Shown: positions 33,728-46,897, counted from the first letter of the stretch. The stretch: 64,000 nt of DNA from Siphonodentalium dalli (GCA_032622095.1 CP136066.1:4119784-4183783), one strand, 5' to 3'. Notes: generated from the letters alone by a model not told the origin. Translations and numbers: made by a program.

Positions 33728-34390
33728 TAGATAGATAGATAGATAGATAGATTTATTACTCTTTTCATCGATAAGATATACGAGTATGAACAAATGAAAT
33801 TAAACATATACATTTTAAGTTATGCATGCACATACGCGAAGATGACGACATAAATGAATGTGACATGTTCCGAGTATATATCTCTCAGTATAATTGTATT
33901 ATTAGTTCTTTTGGGTTATCGGGTGTGGTGGGGTCGGGTGGGGATGGGGCGTTGGATAATAATCATACACATTGTTAATCATATAAAGTATAAATTAGGT
34001 CATTCTATTATGTATGTTATTTCCCACGTGGGCAATTTTTCGGTCGCTTTTATACAAGGTGTTGTGTCTATATGGGTGGGGACTTCTAGTTTAATGCCTC
34101 AGGGGCTCCTATCTGAAAAAGGGCTTCGCGGATAAATATCGATAGGTTCGTAAGGGTTTTCCTATTGCTTGTTTTGAACAGGCTGTTCAGTTTCAATGCA
34201 TTGGGTCGGGTGTAATAATATATTTTAATGTATTTTTTCCTGAGATCAGTAAGTTTGGTGCACTTCAAAATAATGTGGTATTCGTCTCCAAGGCCATTAT
34301 TACATAATTTACACTTTCTATCTTCGTGTACTTGTCCTTGTTGGTTAGTTTTTTTTCTACGTTTTAGGGGTTTCACCCCTCGCCCAGTCT
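33728..34390 (-). mobile_element. 5'-truncated LINE tail ending in (ATCT)n
   Basis: On the minus strand the C-terminal frame 34376-34086 has the knuckle CKLCNNGLGDEYHIILKC, followed by KYIKIYYYTRP and KTLTNLSIFI, typical of the end of an invertebrate LINE ORF2. The 3' UTR runs to aataaatct and a tetranucleotide (ATCT)n tract at 33757-33728. Only the last 100 residues survive. It is nested in the 3.9 kb transposon. Confidence 0.82.
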
Positions 34391-34522
34391 AAGGTATTAC
34401 AATAATACGGCTAAATTTTCCCTGTACTATGAAACCACTGTGATAGTTAACACAAATTTGTAATTACAAATTAATAAATACTATTTGTATTTACAGGTAT
34501 AAAATTGATCATAGTATTGACC

Positions 34523-34527
34523 CCAGG
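34523..34527 (+). repeat. 5 bp target-site duplication, right (ccagg)
   Basis: Pairs with 30621-30625. Confidence 0.85.
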
Positions 34528-35727
34528 TGTTATTGAGAGCACAAAGTGGATATATAATTGTGTTCTATTTGCCATGTTTGGTGCAGTTATTATAACAGTA
34601 TTCAGTTTTTAAATAATATTGTATTAATAACACATCCACGTTATTGGGTTGCTAATGTTCTACTTTCTGGTTGGTGTTTGTGCTAAACTATTAACTATTG
34701 ATTCTTAGTCGGGGGTATATTTGGTTCTTCTTCCCCGTAGAAATAACAAATGCATTTGCACATTTCATGAGACAGAAGAAGAAAAAGAGAACGGCACATA
34801 CGCGTGGTGATACTGTACACAACTGTCAATGTATCTTTAGTCCGTTTGTTCATTTGATAATTGTATTAGAAATATCGTAAAGCATTTTTGAGTTATATAC
34901 TTTTCAATCACAAATTAAAGCGTTTTGAGGCCTTAATTCGCGACTGGTCTTAGGGTTAAAGTTTGGACTTACATGAAAATAACATGAAGATATAGGCATA
35001 CGTTGTTCTTATATTGCTTATTTGTATTGTTCGAATTACGATAAGCTGATGCTGACATTTTATGATTGTTTGTGAGTAAACGACATCCAATGTCAATAAA
35101 ACCCAGGGTTTTGTTTATAAATAATGACTAGAATCCCCAACATCTCCAAATTGTGGCAATGAATATTAGAACAAAATATGTCTAGTTTGTTTTCACTTTC
35201 TCTCTGTTTGTGGGTTGTATGCGCCTGTAAAATGTTTAACCAGCAGACCTTCGCGAAGCTAACCAAGTCGCTTTAAGTGCAATAAATATTACATGTGTGA
35301 TCTCAACTATGACATGTTGGTGCTAAATTATTTCACGATTGATCCTCACCTGATCGATTTGTGGAAGCTAACTTCGGAAAATGTGCAGCTGTGCAATCAA
35401 TGGTGGAATAATAAAGCTCTAGCTCACATATCAAACAATCAGCACACATTATATTCTTACACAATTATATATTATGTATATATCCTAGTTCCGGTGTGTA
35501 CACTTCGGGGAGCACAAGGTGACGTTTTGTTACATTAAACGGGTCAACATTGTATTGCAGAAATGAGCGAAGAGATAAATCAGGTCACGGTATTTGGATA
35601 GCGAGCAAAATCGTCAAACATCACGAACCCCGAGGGGAGTCACAACGTCATCTGAATATGTAGGCAGTCAAAACCCATAACCACATTGAATCCGTTGTGT
35701 ATTATATGGATATACTTTAACAAAGTG
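34528..35727 (+). repeat. Segmental repeat, segment A part 2 (inverse of 61101 to about 62358)
   Basis: Matches the minus strand of 62358-61101: tggatatataattgtgtt, caaatgcatttgcacatttcatgaga, agctgatgctgacatttta, ccggtgtgtacac-type blocks and the final atatactttaacaaagtgtt in the same order. About 80 percent identical by eye. No gene was recognised in it. Confidence 0.92.
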
Positions 35728-35860
35728 TTGTCACCAACGCTGGGTTTTGTTTCTTTCTTTATACATATAATCAGGGTTCCAGGCATTTTTTGCGAAACCC
35801 GGTATGATTCTTATTCTGTTATTAGCAAGGACACCAAGACCAGAAAGACAGTATAGTTTT

Positions 35861-36240
35861 TTTACCCTGTGCCAATGCATTCTCTTATATATGCGAGTCG
35901 ACCATATGTCGCCTCGCATATATAAGAGAATGCATTGGCCTAACAATTTTTTACAATTTTAATAATTATTTCTTGTATTCTTTAACAATTTTATAATTTC
36001 ACCCATACAGAGCCCCAGACAAACGTGAGCAGACGACACTCTTCTAATGCTTCTATATATGTACTATGGGGCTCCCTGCAGGGTAATGGATGTTTTGTAT
36101 TTATGTCCTAAAAATTGTAAGAAACATTTATTTTAAAAAAATGATAAAAAATTGTTAGGCCAATGCATTCTCTTATATATGCGAGGCGACCTATGGTCGG
36201 CTCGCATATATAAGAGAATGCATTGGCACAGGGTAAAAAA
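35861..36240. mobile_element. Composite MITE: two 69 bp palindromes in inverse arrangement
   Basis: Outer ends tttaccctgtgccaatgc and the inverse gcattggcacagggtaaa. Each end is a full palindrome (35871-35939 and 36159-36227), so the ends can pair with themselves or with each other. About 220 AT-rich bp lie between. No TTAA ends are seen here, unlike the related copies near 21 and 56 kb. Confidence 0.88.
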
Positions 36241-38069
36241 AATCGAGTATATAGGTTTTCGTAAACGCTTAGTTCATTATTTCGAAGATTTAGATTGGTG
36301 AGGTCTGGAAACCTGAATGCAACATTAAAAGCCAACAGTATTATATCATTCGACAGTATTTCATATAGAGGAGATATACTATGCAAAAGTGTCGTATCTC
36401 CTTCGACATTGTGATCCAGAAGCCAGACGATGACGATTTACGCAAAATGTATCTCCAAACATGTTTTCGTCATTTACTTGCAATCGCGTGTACAATTGGT
36501 CATGAATTTCCCCGTTAGAGTAAATATCTATGCATTTTCCCATCATATGTTCGAACTGTTTGTATACGGAAACTGACCTACCAAAATTTCAAACTAAATG
36601 TTCTCGGAAAATGGAAAAATGGACTTAAAACATTATAAAGTTCTCAGGCGACGCGATGTCGAACGTATTAAAACCAGTCTTAGTAAATATTGCTGCCTTT
36701 GTGGAGTCATAAGGATAATATCTGAATGAGTGGGTATTCGGTAGAAGAATCAAAAAAGCGCAACCGAGTCTTATTATGCCGAATACCAGGTCATGAGGAT
36801 ATTATGTAACTTAAAACTCAACCAATGGTAACAATAGTACCCGATGTACGGTATCCAAACTTTGCAATCGGACATGATTCCGCTACAAAGCAGCATATTA
36901 AATTGCTTCACCGAAGACACCAGATTCATTCATTTAGAAACGTAATAAAGAGATCGGTAATTTGTTTTCGATGCGCATTTTCCAAATGTTATCATATTGC
37001 ATAACAGTTAGTGACTGGAGAATATTATCTAATTTCATATTTATCAGAACTGTTATCGATAGCTGTGATCTCGAGATAAACTAATTGTTATTGAAACTAT
37101 TATACATCAATCTTACTGCTTGTTACTTACATTTATCGTCTCATTAAATATTTCCCACATTTCACTTTATATTCCAAAGACAGCAGGTTTTATTTGCGAG
37201 ACGATGTTATGACGTCATCGGACAGATGTCTGGCAACAATATCGACGGATGTTTGGTAGATTGTACTGGAGACTCACGATATTGACTCAAGTTATACCGA
37301 TTAATGTATTGAGAAATATATATTTCGAATTGACTAAATACCGTGGGTAATTTAATTGTCACAATCTTATTTCGCACTCCGGGTGTATAATCAGCTACGG
37401 TTTCTTGGTATGTAATGGGCGTATGGGTGTTTTATTTATAGAAATTGGGATTTTTGGGAAGCATTAAAAGTTGAAGTGCGACCCCGAATCCGAGTCCGAT
37501 AAAAGGTGTAGTTGGGAATTTCAATTTCGTTTAATGTCGTTTACATTATTATATCATGCAGCAGGCGTATCTCGGAACATTCTTGATTAACCCATGGTTT
37601 GTTTTTCGCATCCCAAGAAGTGCGAGCCGAGTCTCTCGAACGGGAATTTGCGTGTTAACCATTAGCGAGCTGCGCGGTATGTGTTTCTATTATACATTAA
37701 TTGCATTTTTCGAGGTTGACATGATGATTTATCAACCCGATTAAGCCTGGCACACCTTATTGACCCGTGAATATACATGTTAATGGATTCACAAAATGCA
37801 CAAAATTGTAGATACTTTATCATTGGAAAAAAAAGGGATTTACAGTTCCTATTAATAACTCATGAGGTCACGTGATTGAAATTGTTATTAACCCTTCTTG
37901 CCTATTTATAGCACAATCTAGAATATATCGTGATTTATCAACTTATTGTCCGTATGATTAAGTATAGGACTTTTAGAAGAAAGCTTATGATCGTATAATA
38001 ATGTTCTTTAACCTGCTTTGTTGCATTGATATTTGAACATCTTTCGTTTATTTTCACGTGACATACATC
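36241..38069. other. No gene seen
   Basis: AT-rich with short frames only and no TIRs or tails that I could find. Confidence 0.5.
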
Positions 38070-38409
38070 GGAATGCTCTCTACTATTATACTGCACGGGG
38101 ATTTGACGTTTGTATATTAAATTTAATTCGAACATGAATCCTACGAGGTGTTTGTTTATATCGGTGTTTAACATGTTATTTAATATCATTTAGTGATCTA
38201 TTTCATTTAGTTATACTCGAGAAATATCGGCATGTTATATTCTAAATGAATTGTGAGGAAAATTATTAACCAATTCCAACGTTTCTCCTTCGTGCTGTTT
38301 GTAAATATTGACTTTTCATTTAATGTGGCTTAATTTTAAACATCATTTGTATGTATGTGTACCGAGGATATATCAGAATGCTATATGAATTGAAGAATGT
38401 TCAGAAATT

Positions 38410-38915
38410 ACCCCCCCCCCTTTCATGTGACCATGTTTTAATTGATCCTCATGGGGGTATTATAATTAGTCCTCATTGGACCATATTTTAATTGACCCTC
38501 ATGGGGCTATATTGCATTTCACCCCAGTGGGACCGTAGTTCAATAAACACTGATGACACCATATTTTAATTTTAATTAACCCTCATAATGGGATCATATA
38601 TTTATTCTTTAATTAAGTCACGTTATCATATTTTAATTGACCTTAATGGGACCATGGTTCAATAACCTCCCCCATGGGTCCATATTTGTATTAACCCTCA
38701 TGGTACAATTTTTTTTAACAATCATGAGACCACATTTGGTATTAACCCCCATTAGACGATATATGAAGTAACCATATTTTATTTGACAGTGATGTGAATA
38801 TATTTTAATTTACCCTCATCGGACAATATTTCAATTAACCCTCTCTTTGTGTGACCATATTTTATTTTACCCTCACGGAACCATACATGTATTTTAGTCA
38901 ATCCTTATGAGAGGT
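38410..38915 (+). repeat. Minisatellite-like array, units of about 27-30 bp
   Basis: Repeated ccctcatggg(g)accatattttaattga with strong unit-to-unit variation, about 15 units. The same array is in copy 2 at about 40256-40760. Confidence 0.85.
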
Positions 38916-39381
38916 GGTATCAGTAGTGCATTAACTGGAATCATTCTTATATCAGCATTACGCCCTCCTAGGGTGTATATTGGCAAGTATATCTGACCCT
39001 GTCGCAGGAGGTGGTGGACTAAATGTGATTAAAACCTTCTCGGTATTTGCGTAATTGGATACCAAATGTGATTAGAAACGTGCTCGGTGTTTGCGTACTT
39101 GAACCATGTTACGAAGATCGAAATTTGTTGCCCTATTATTATTCTGCAAGCTATTTCATGCGCTATTCAGACCACAATTTCAAATGAAATTATAAATAAA
39201 TATCACATATAATCAACTATATAGGCGTTACATATATCCAGATTTTTCAAAATCACCACATTAAAGCTGTTATAACGAACCAAAGCCGGACGCTTTGGGT
39301 CGTATATAGACTATATCTGATTATGTGACGTCACCAATTATTATCTAATACGACGCTTTGTTTTGAATTTCGGGAGGGCGA

Positions 39382-39696
39382 ATGTCGGACAGTATATATA
39401 ATTGTTTTAAACGCTACATGCAGAAAGCCCTATGTGATTGTTTTAGCTTTGGTTCGTTAATTACGCTTGCGTATGATCATATCATTGTATATATGGCTAA
39501 TAATAGGATCTTGAGGGCGTTACCATTTCTGACTATGGTTTCCTTCTTAAAATTATTTTACATTTATGACGAACTCAATCGCATTCAGCACGAAATTTAT
39601 TTAGACACTGGCGTCATGAGGCTTTGTCGCTTTACTGCAGTCATGGCGACAAGAACAAATTATGGCATCGGAACACCATGGAATCAGCGCCGATAG
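39382..39696 (+). other. Uncharacterised 104-codon frame, copy 1
   Basis: ATG to stop, starting MSDSIYNCFKRYMQKALCDC. No domain recognised. Its exact twin at 41226-41540 is expected from the recent duplication and is no evidence for coding. A 63-codon overlapping frame follows. Confidence 0.2.
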
Positions 39697-39915
39697 TCAA
39701 CACGGAAATGGGGAAACTACTGGGTGTGTCGCTTACGTTCTTAAATTCATAAATCGCCTGGGCGTCGCTAACTATTACAAAAATAACATACTCATTTTAT
39801 TTCAATTTCAGAGAGGCGATGTTGTGTTTGCTTTCACTAATTTGTCTTTATAATGTTTTAATATGTATATTGTGAAATTCTAGCTGATACTGTTGAACGC
39901 CTATTAAACTCAATT

Positions 39916-41757
39916 GGAATGCTCTCTACTATTATACTGCACGGGGATTTGACGTTTGTATATTAAATTTAATTCGAACATGAATCCTACGAGGTGTTTG
40001 TTTATATCGGTGTTTAACATGTTATTTAATATCATTTAGTGATCTATTTCATTTAGTTATACTCGAGAAATATCGGCATGTTATATTCTAAATGAATTGT
40101 GAGGAAAATTATTAACCAATTCCAACGTTTCTCCTTCGTGCTGTTTGTAAATATTGACTTTTCATTTAATGTGGCTTAATTTTAAACATCATTTGTATGT
40201 ATGTGTACCGAGGATATATCAGAATGCTATATGAATTGAAGAATGTTCAGAAATTACCCCCCCCTTTCATGTGACCATGTTTTAATTGATCCTCATGGGG
40301 GTATTATAATTAGTCCTCATTGGACCATATTTTAATTGACCCTCATGGGGCTATATTGCATTTCACCCCAGTGGGACCGTAGTTCAATAAACACTGATGA
40401 CACCATATTTTAATTTTAATTAACCCTCATAATGGGATCATATATTTATTCTTTAATTAAGTCACGTTATCATATTTTAATTGACCTTAATGGGACCATA
40501 GTTCAATAACCTCCCCCATGGGTCCATATTTGTATTAACCCTCATGGTACAATTTTTTTTAACAATCATGAGACCACATTTGGTATTAACCCTCATTAGA
40601 CGATATATGAAGTAACCATATTTTATTTGACAGTGATGTGAATATATTTTAATTTACCCTCATCGGACAATATTTCAATTAACCCTCTCTTTGTGTGACC
40701 ATATTTTATTTTACCCTCACGGAACCATACATGTATTTTAGTCAATCCTTATGAGAGGTGGTATCAGTAGTGCATTAACTGGAATCATTCTTATATCAGC
40801 ATTACGCCCTCCTAGGGTGTATATTGGCAAGTATATCTGACCCTGTCGCAGGAGGTGGTGGACTAAATGTGATTAAAACCTTCTCGGTATTTGCGTAATT
40901 GGATACCAAATGTGATTAGAAACGTGCTCGGTGTTTGCGTACTTGAACCATGTTACGAAGATCGAAATTTGTTGCCCTATTATTATTCTGCAAGCTATTT
41001 CATGCGCTATTCAGACCACAATTTCAAATGAAATTATAAATAAATATCACATATAATCAACTATATAGGCGTTACATATATCCAGATTTTTCAAAATCAC
41101 CACATTAAAGCTGTTATAACGAACCAAAGCCGGACGCTTTGGGTCGTATATAGACTATATCTGATTATGTGACGTCACCAATTATTATCTAATACGACGC
41201 TTTGTTTTGAATTTCGGGAGGGCGAATGTCGGACAGTATATATAATTGTTTTAAACGCTACATGCAGAAAGCCCTATGTGATTGTTTTAGCTTTGGTTCG
41301 TTAATTACGCTTGCGTATGATCATATCATTGTATATATGGCTAATAATAGGATCTTGAGGGCGTTACCATTTCTGACTATGGTTTCCTTCTTAAAATTAT
41401 TTTACATTTATGACGAACTCAATCGCATTCAGCACGAAATTTATTTAGACACTGGCGTCATGAGGCTTTGTCGCTTTACTGCAGTCATGGCGACAAGAAC
41501 AAATTATGGCATCGGAACACCATGGAATCAGCGCCGATAGTCAACACGGAAATGGGGAAACTACTGGGTGTGTCGCTTACGTTCTTAAATTCATAAATCG
41601 CCTGGGCGTCGCTAACTATTACAAAAATAACATACTCATTTTATTTCAATTTCAGAGAGGCGATGTTGTGTTTGCTTTCACTAATTTGTCTTTATAATGT
41701 TTTAATATGTATATTGTGAAATTCTAGCTGATACTGTTGAACGCCTATTAAACTCAA
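39916..41757 (+). repeat. Tandem duplication, copy 2 (1.84 kb)
   Basis: Nearly identical to 38070-39913 in the same orientation; ends at aactcaa before unique cccactagtg. The 104-codon frame recurs at 41226-41540. Confidence 0.95.
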
Positions 41758-41796
41758 CCCACTAGTGCCATATTTACGACATTATCATGGTATCCC

Positions 41797-41994
41797 CATC
41801 GGCGTGTTATGTTTCTCACTCTGGCGACTGGCCAGGGTGTAAATCCCACAATGGCGCAATGCGACTACATGGGATTATGGCTTTGGTGTACAGGCAGTAA
41901 AATTGTGTTATTACCTTTTTATTACTGACAACACACGCCGATGAGGCGCGTGGACGAAAGCGTTTTAACTATTCAATTACTTAATTGAATAGTT
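41797..41994. repeat. Nested inverted repeats
   Basis: catcggcgtgt (41797-41807) pairs with acacgccgatg (41933-41943), and aactattcaatta (41967-41979) pairs with taattgaatagtt (41982-41994) around a 2 bp centre. Possibly ends of a decayed MITE. Confidence 0.6.
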
Positions 41995-42029
41995 GATGCT
42001 ATTCAATCATTTTGCAGCAAAAAAAAACG

Positions 42030-42310
42030 CCTGAGGCCGCCAATGGCCATCCTGGAATTTACTCTTTGCATGACTCAATCCTTTGGCACACCACATACCA
42101 CATCCCTCATCCGATTATCACCGAACTTCATATCGATCTTCAGTGTTACCCATCGATGGGAGCCGCCTATTTTGACAGAAATTCGTTGAAAAACATGACC
42201 ACCAGCGGCCATCTTGGAATGTATTCTTGGCATAACTAAATCCTTTGGTACTATAGACCATATCCATCATCCGATCATCGACATACTTGATATGGATCTT
42301 CGGGTGACTT
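42030..42310 (+). repeat. Two-unit tandem repeat, about 155 bp
   Basis: Units share ggccatc(c/t)tggaat, actctttgcat or tattcttggcat, aatcctttgg, catcatccgat and gatcttc. A third partial unit occurs at 43137-43190. Confidence 0.8.
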
Positions 42311-43189
42311 ATGGTTTACTTTCCTTCTTCTGTGTCATTCTATTCATTTCTCAGCACAAAAAATATAACTCCTTCCCAGGCTGAGCTACAGTGTCATTGA
42401 CACTTTCATTGTTTAGAACCGACTACACAATATAACAAAACTAGTTGGCGACATGTCTAAATACCGAAACACCGTGAAGCATTAAATTGTAGCGGAGAAG
42501 ATAAAAGACCCGACCTCTCTCAAGGAATCTCTGCCGAACAAATTTTCGAATCTTGTAAATGTTACTAACACTGTTGCTCTTTTGTTCCGATATAACAGTT
42601 AAGTTACGTGAAAGTGTTGTAACGAGCTACACGTACTAACAAAGATTCACTAATCGTTTGGCGCATAAGTCAACTTTTTTTGGAAGAAATCGAATATACA
42701 TGCAGCTTACAATAAGTAAATACAGTCATTTTGTCAAACTCCTGTCAAACACAGCTTCTAAATTAATGTCCCAACTTTAAATCATTTTCATTTTACACAC
42801 GAGGTAGAAATACTTAGTACGACTAACTCTTACTGTAATAGCACCAAGGTCCATTGGCGAACATAAATAATTCGACCAAATTGCACACCCTACAGGTCAC
42901 ATCTCTCCTCTGATTGTCATAAAACTGTGGATCCTAGGCGTGATCATAAGATGAGAGCCCACAAATGTTTTCTAATATCTTTAAAAAAGATAGCCGCTTA
43001 CAACATCTGGGATTTCAAAAGTGCAATTGTAAGCAATTGGAACACCCTATAACCGACGTTTATTAGAGACATGTTCATGATCGCTTCTTGATCTTCTAAC
43101 ATTATGGAATTTGAACAATATTTGATAAAAAAACATGATTGCCAGCAGCCATCTTGGATTCTACTCTTTGCATCACTTGTTACTTCGGT

Positions 43190-43640
43190 ATGCCCAACGT
43201 TCAACATGTTGTTGATACAATTCATCCAATGGGACTGTGGGTACCTGTGCACCTGCGATTATGAGGTGCATCCAACTTTTTTTAATGGAGTTAACCTCCT
43301 TTGAAATTTTTCAATTTTCAAATGTCAGAGAGTGTATTCCTATATTTTCCGGTCAATTGTATTTAATTTTGGCACAGATATTTACCACTATGCGAACCTT
43401 TGCACCTCCGACTATGGGCCCGATCCAACAGTTTTTTCAGTGGAGTTGTCTCCCCTTTTTTAACTTTGAAATTGTTCACATGTCAGTGAGTGTATTCCTA
43501 TATTTTCCGGTCAGTTATATTTAAACTTGGCACATGTATCTGCCACTGTGCAAACCTTTGCACCTCAGATAATGAGCTCGATCCGACATGTTTTTATTGG
43601 AGTTGTCCCCCTTTTTATTTTCAGAGCCCGATGCGGATGT
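43190..43640 (+). repeat. Three-unit tandem repeat, about 154 bp
   Basis: Units spaced about 154 bp share cacctg/cacctc, gtgtattcctatattttccg, tggagtt(a/g) and ttggcaca. Moderate divergence. Confidence 0.85.
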
Positions 43641-44729
43641 CCCTAGCGCCCCAAATATCATGAGTAAAATAGTTACACCTCGAGATGCAGATACGTTTTA
43701 GCTCATGTGTATCCCCTGGGGGTCGGTGTTGCAAGAACTTTTTCACTTGTTGCTATCGCCAATATGTTACGTTTCGTTATTTTATGTTCATGGATTCTGG
43801 CTTACATGTATATAGGCTTGCCTCTTTGTCTGGGAAATGTATTTAAAAAACGAAATGAATAATAGTAATTAATTGAATGAATTACATTTAATCGTCATTA
43901 TTCTGTTTCACAAATTTAAGGGGACCTCTGACATTTTTACGGAATCTTCGTGAATATGATAACTTTGTCGTTTTTTTGTTTGCTTCGCAAATTAGGCCTA
44001 TATGCTACATATAAGTTGAAGACATTTAATCATTTAATAGGCGCGATCGCACATCGACGTTTGTGAGTAGTGTGAATAAATAGTATTAATATATTGAACA
44101 AACTATATTTCCATTCGTTTCAAGTGTTCTCTCTACCAAAACCTGAAGTAGTGTTCAGACGAGTCAGTAGCATTCATTGCTTGCATTGAATTGAAATTGG
44201 ATAATAGACAATAACTCCAAGGCGTTCAGACTGCTCTGATGCGACTGCTATGTTGTATATCACTAAAAGCATGCAACAGACAGATTATAATTTCAACTCA
44301 ACGTACATACCTAATAATTCAAGCCCCATGACATTTCTTGCTTTCAATTGATAAAACGATGGTGTCTGTCATCGAATCCAGTATACAGTAGTAAGATTGA
44401 CACCTGACAATCAACATGTCGGGATCGGATCCCAAATGAGCTAGATAACTTGTTTGGTCTATAATAGCTCATTGAGCTAAAACAGAGTGTTAACAAAACA
44501 TCAAATTCTTCTGTCTGATAACTTGCACATATTTGCACAATTAGGTTCAGCAACATAGTGAGATCCGAGATGGTGAGCTTTAAGCAACTACCAGTGAATT
44601 TCACAAACATGTTTTATGTTCGAATCCCAAATGTCCAATGAAACATAGTATGTGTATCTCCAATGTAGTTCAAACTACCAAAAACTTCAAGAAACACGAT
44701 ATACCATATACGATACCATATACAATACC
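43641..44729. other. No gene seen
   Basis: AT-rich sequence. A 88-codon minus-strand frame (44344-44610) carries no recognisable motif. Confidence 0.45.
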
Positions 44730-45376
44730 ATTATTGTGTAACATTGGACGATATTGTAAGGATGTGTTTGGTGAATATGGCTTGGTGGATTGCCCAGATC
44801 CCAATCTTTGAGATGTCACTGGCATATCCTACTTCCCTAGTTCCTGTTTGTAGAAATCCTTTCTGGAACCTGGACATTCAAAGTAGTTGTATCCGGTAAT
44901 TATCATAATACTCGTCAGTTACTTATTTTAACTGTCAGAATGCTCTTAGTTGCAACATATACAAAAATAATGATTCCAGGTGTGGAAATAGTATACCTGC
45001 CAATTCATCACTCAGCGCCCCTAGCGATGGTCAATATGGTGCCAGAAGATATACATATATGGTAAGACGTAGCACATTTGGTCCTACTTCCATCTCTATT
45101 TCACATAATGGAATAGTTTTTTTTTACGAAATCGTTGGTTCTACCATGTTCTTTACACTTTTTGGCAGCCAAGGTCCCAACTTGAGGTGATTATTATTCC
45201 GAGCTACTGTGTCTCGTGTGCTTTCTCTTGTGAACTGTGTTGAGGGTAACATCTAGCTCTCTTTCAGCCATCCACTAAAACCAAGTTCACCAGACACATA
45301 TAGGAAATGACATGAACACACTCTTACTCAATATCCACTAGATGATCACAACCCAACCCAAACGCTAAGGGTAGTT
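44730..45376 (+). repeat. Dispersed direct repeat, copy 1 (pair with 57485-58110)
   Basis: About 640 bp in the same orientation as 57485-58110, sharing ttgtgtaacatt, ggtggattgcccaga, tttgagatgtcactgg, cacataatgga and accagacacatataggaaa. Roughly 75-80 percent identical, with indels. Confidence 0.9.
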
Positions 45377-46160
45377 TGTGGCCAGCCTACGGCCCACGAA
45401 TGTGTTGGTGTCGAGTTCGCAGGATAACCAGGATTCTTTGTTGTTACGATTCCCAGTATCCATGCAAGTTGACAACGTCTCTGAAGCTGATTTAAATTCC
45501 CCACGGGATTTGCATAATTATACTTATCCATATAGCTTCGAGAATCCTATCCAGGTTCATGACATTACTACCACTCTGCCTGACATCAACATGTGTGGAT
45601 GCCTCCAGCTGTATAGCATCGTAGGGTTAATGTTTTCTGTTTGCCATCGCACCTTTCCAAGTGGATTCTATTCAAACAATATATGTTAAATTGTTATTGT
45701 TAACGGTAACCTGGATTCATTTGTGTATGATGTTACCCTAGCGTGGTTAACTATTTGTATAAATGCTGCTTCATGTTATAGAATTGATGCATGTTGCTAC
45801 GTTGAAGATATTGTGACCATTGTCTATACATGGGCGGTTACTAATTATAACCTCACCACAAGAGTATTCTTGTGTTAATGTAAATTCATGCAAACATGGC
45901 TTGGCATGCACAGGGATAGCTGGTGTGTACTCACTTCCGCTGCCGGAATAAAACTGTCATCCTAAGTTGATCCGAATCTACTGGATCCGCTAATAATTGC
46001 ACAGCGCCGTGAACGAGAAACACTAGCAAACTCGACAAGGCATTCTGCCCGACTGCCTCAAAGTAACGTATTATCTCTCGTGAGTCTCGTCCTCCTGTTT
46101 CTTCCTGGGTCTCTTTGCTCGTGTACAATACGCTGCCTCGTAAATAGATAGAACATAATG
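45377..46160. other. No convincing gene; 103-codon frame
   Basis: The frame 45378-45689 on the plus strand (MASLRPTNVLVSSSQDNQDS) has plausible composition but no recognisable domain and partly overlaps the end of a repeat. I would not call it a gene. Confidence 0.3.
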
Positions 46161-46298
46161 AGTGTCTGGATTTTGACGAAATTATCGCACGATATTTGTT
46201 GGCGGAGCGATACATCTAGTGCGGGATGCAGTCCCGCACGAGAGGTATCGCGTTCCGCCAACAAATCGAGTGCGATAATTCGTCAAAATCCAGATACT
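46161..46298. repeat. Near-perfect 138 bp hairpin
   Basis: Arms of about 67 bp: tctggattttgacgaa, attatcgcac, tttgttggcgga, gcgataC and tgcgggat on the left mirror the right arm, with a centre at gggatgcagtccc. Only scattered mismatches. No target-site duplication is evident. Confidence 0.93.
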
Positions 46299-46893
46299 CA
46301 TGCGGGTCCAGTACTGAAAATGTAAATTTAATTGAGTTTTAACACTGAATGAAATAGTTCCGTCGACAGATTGCACAAGTGCGATTCTGAGAATTATCAG
46401 ACTCCTGGAAACTCGTGCGAATACGTGCGATCATGCGAATTACGTTGATAGATATGTAATAAACCTTATTGTCATATCTTTCTGACATACTCATAGACTG
46501 TACGGCTCATTCCAGCCCCGGTATGTGTGTGGTTTTCGAATCTTGTTAACCCAAGGTCCGTGATGGCATTGGGAGGGGGATTACACATGGTTCATATCGG
46601 TAGCTCGGTAGCTCATTGTCCTCCTTAGTGGCCCATACAAAAACTCCTACTTGGCAGTAAACCAAGAACCAAGGTCGAGGTTTGACGAAATTTATAAACA
46701 TTTAACGCACATGTGGATGTGTGCTTGTGATACGAATGTGTGCATTATTGTCGCAAGTACACTTCTCTTATAAATATAAAAATACACATAATCATATTTA
46801 GATATTGATCCAAATCCATCACAAATTAAGTTATAATTTAAATACTTTAAAATAGAATTTTCATTATAAGTGTCATGTAAAATTATAAATAAC
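46299..46893. other. No gene seen
   Basis: AT-rich spacer without recognised features. Confidence 0.5.
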
Positions 46894-46897
46894 TTAA
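46894..46897 (+). repeat. TTAA target-site duplication, left
   Basis: Pairs with 48209-48212. Confidence 0.8.

Larger units (their letters stand above)
30626..34522. mobile_element. DNA transposon, 3.9 kb, nested insertions
   Basis: TIRs gttcaatactatga and the inverse of tcatagtattgacc (13 of 14), with further atactatga motifs subterminally (about 30700, 30795, 34430). Flanked by ccagg; its absence from the paired segment B confirms the insertion. No transposase frame is visible. It now contains a hAT MITE, an actaac-repeat MITE, tandem repeats and a LINE tail, which explain most of its length. Confidence 0.85.
38070..39913 (+). repeat. Tandem duplication, copy 1 (1.84 kb)
   Basis: Starts ggaatgctctctac and ends cctattaaactcaa. 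Copy 2 follows after two bases. I noted three kinds of difference: a C-run of 10 versus 8 (about 38411), g/a at about 38654 and c/t at about 38748. Identity is thus near 99.8 percent. Confidence 0.95.

Noticed and set aside
34698-35538. Small frames in segment A as genes
   Set aside because: Segment B shows the DNA is similar, but the frames are not kept open between the two copies.
39382-41540. Two identical 104-codon frames as a conserved gene pair
   Set aside because: Identity follows from the recent tandem duplication, which is identical in non-coding parts too.
44617-44632. Possible tRNA/SINE box B (gttcgaatccc)
   Set aside because: No box A at the expected distance and no tRNA fold or SINE tail.
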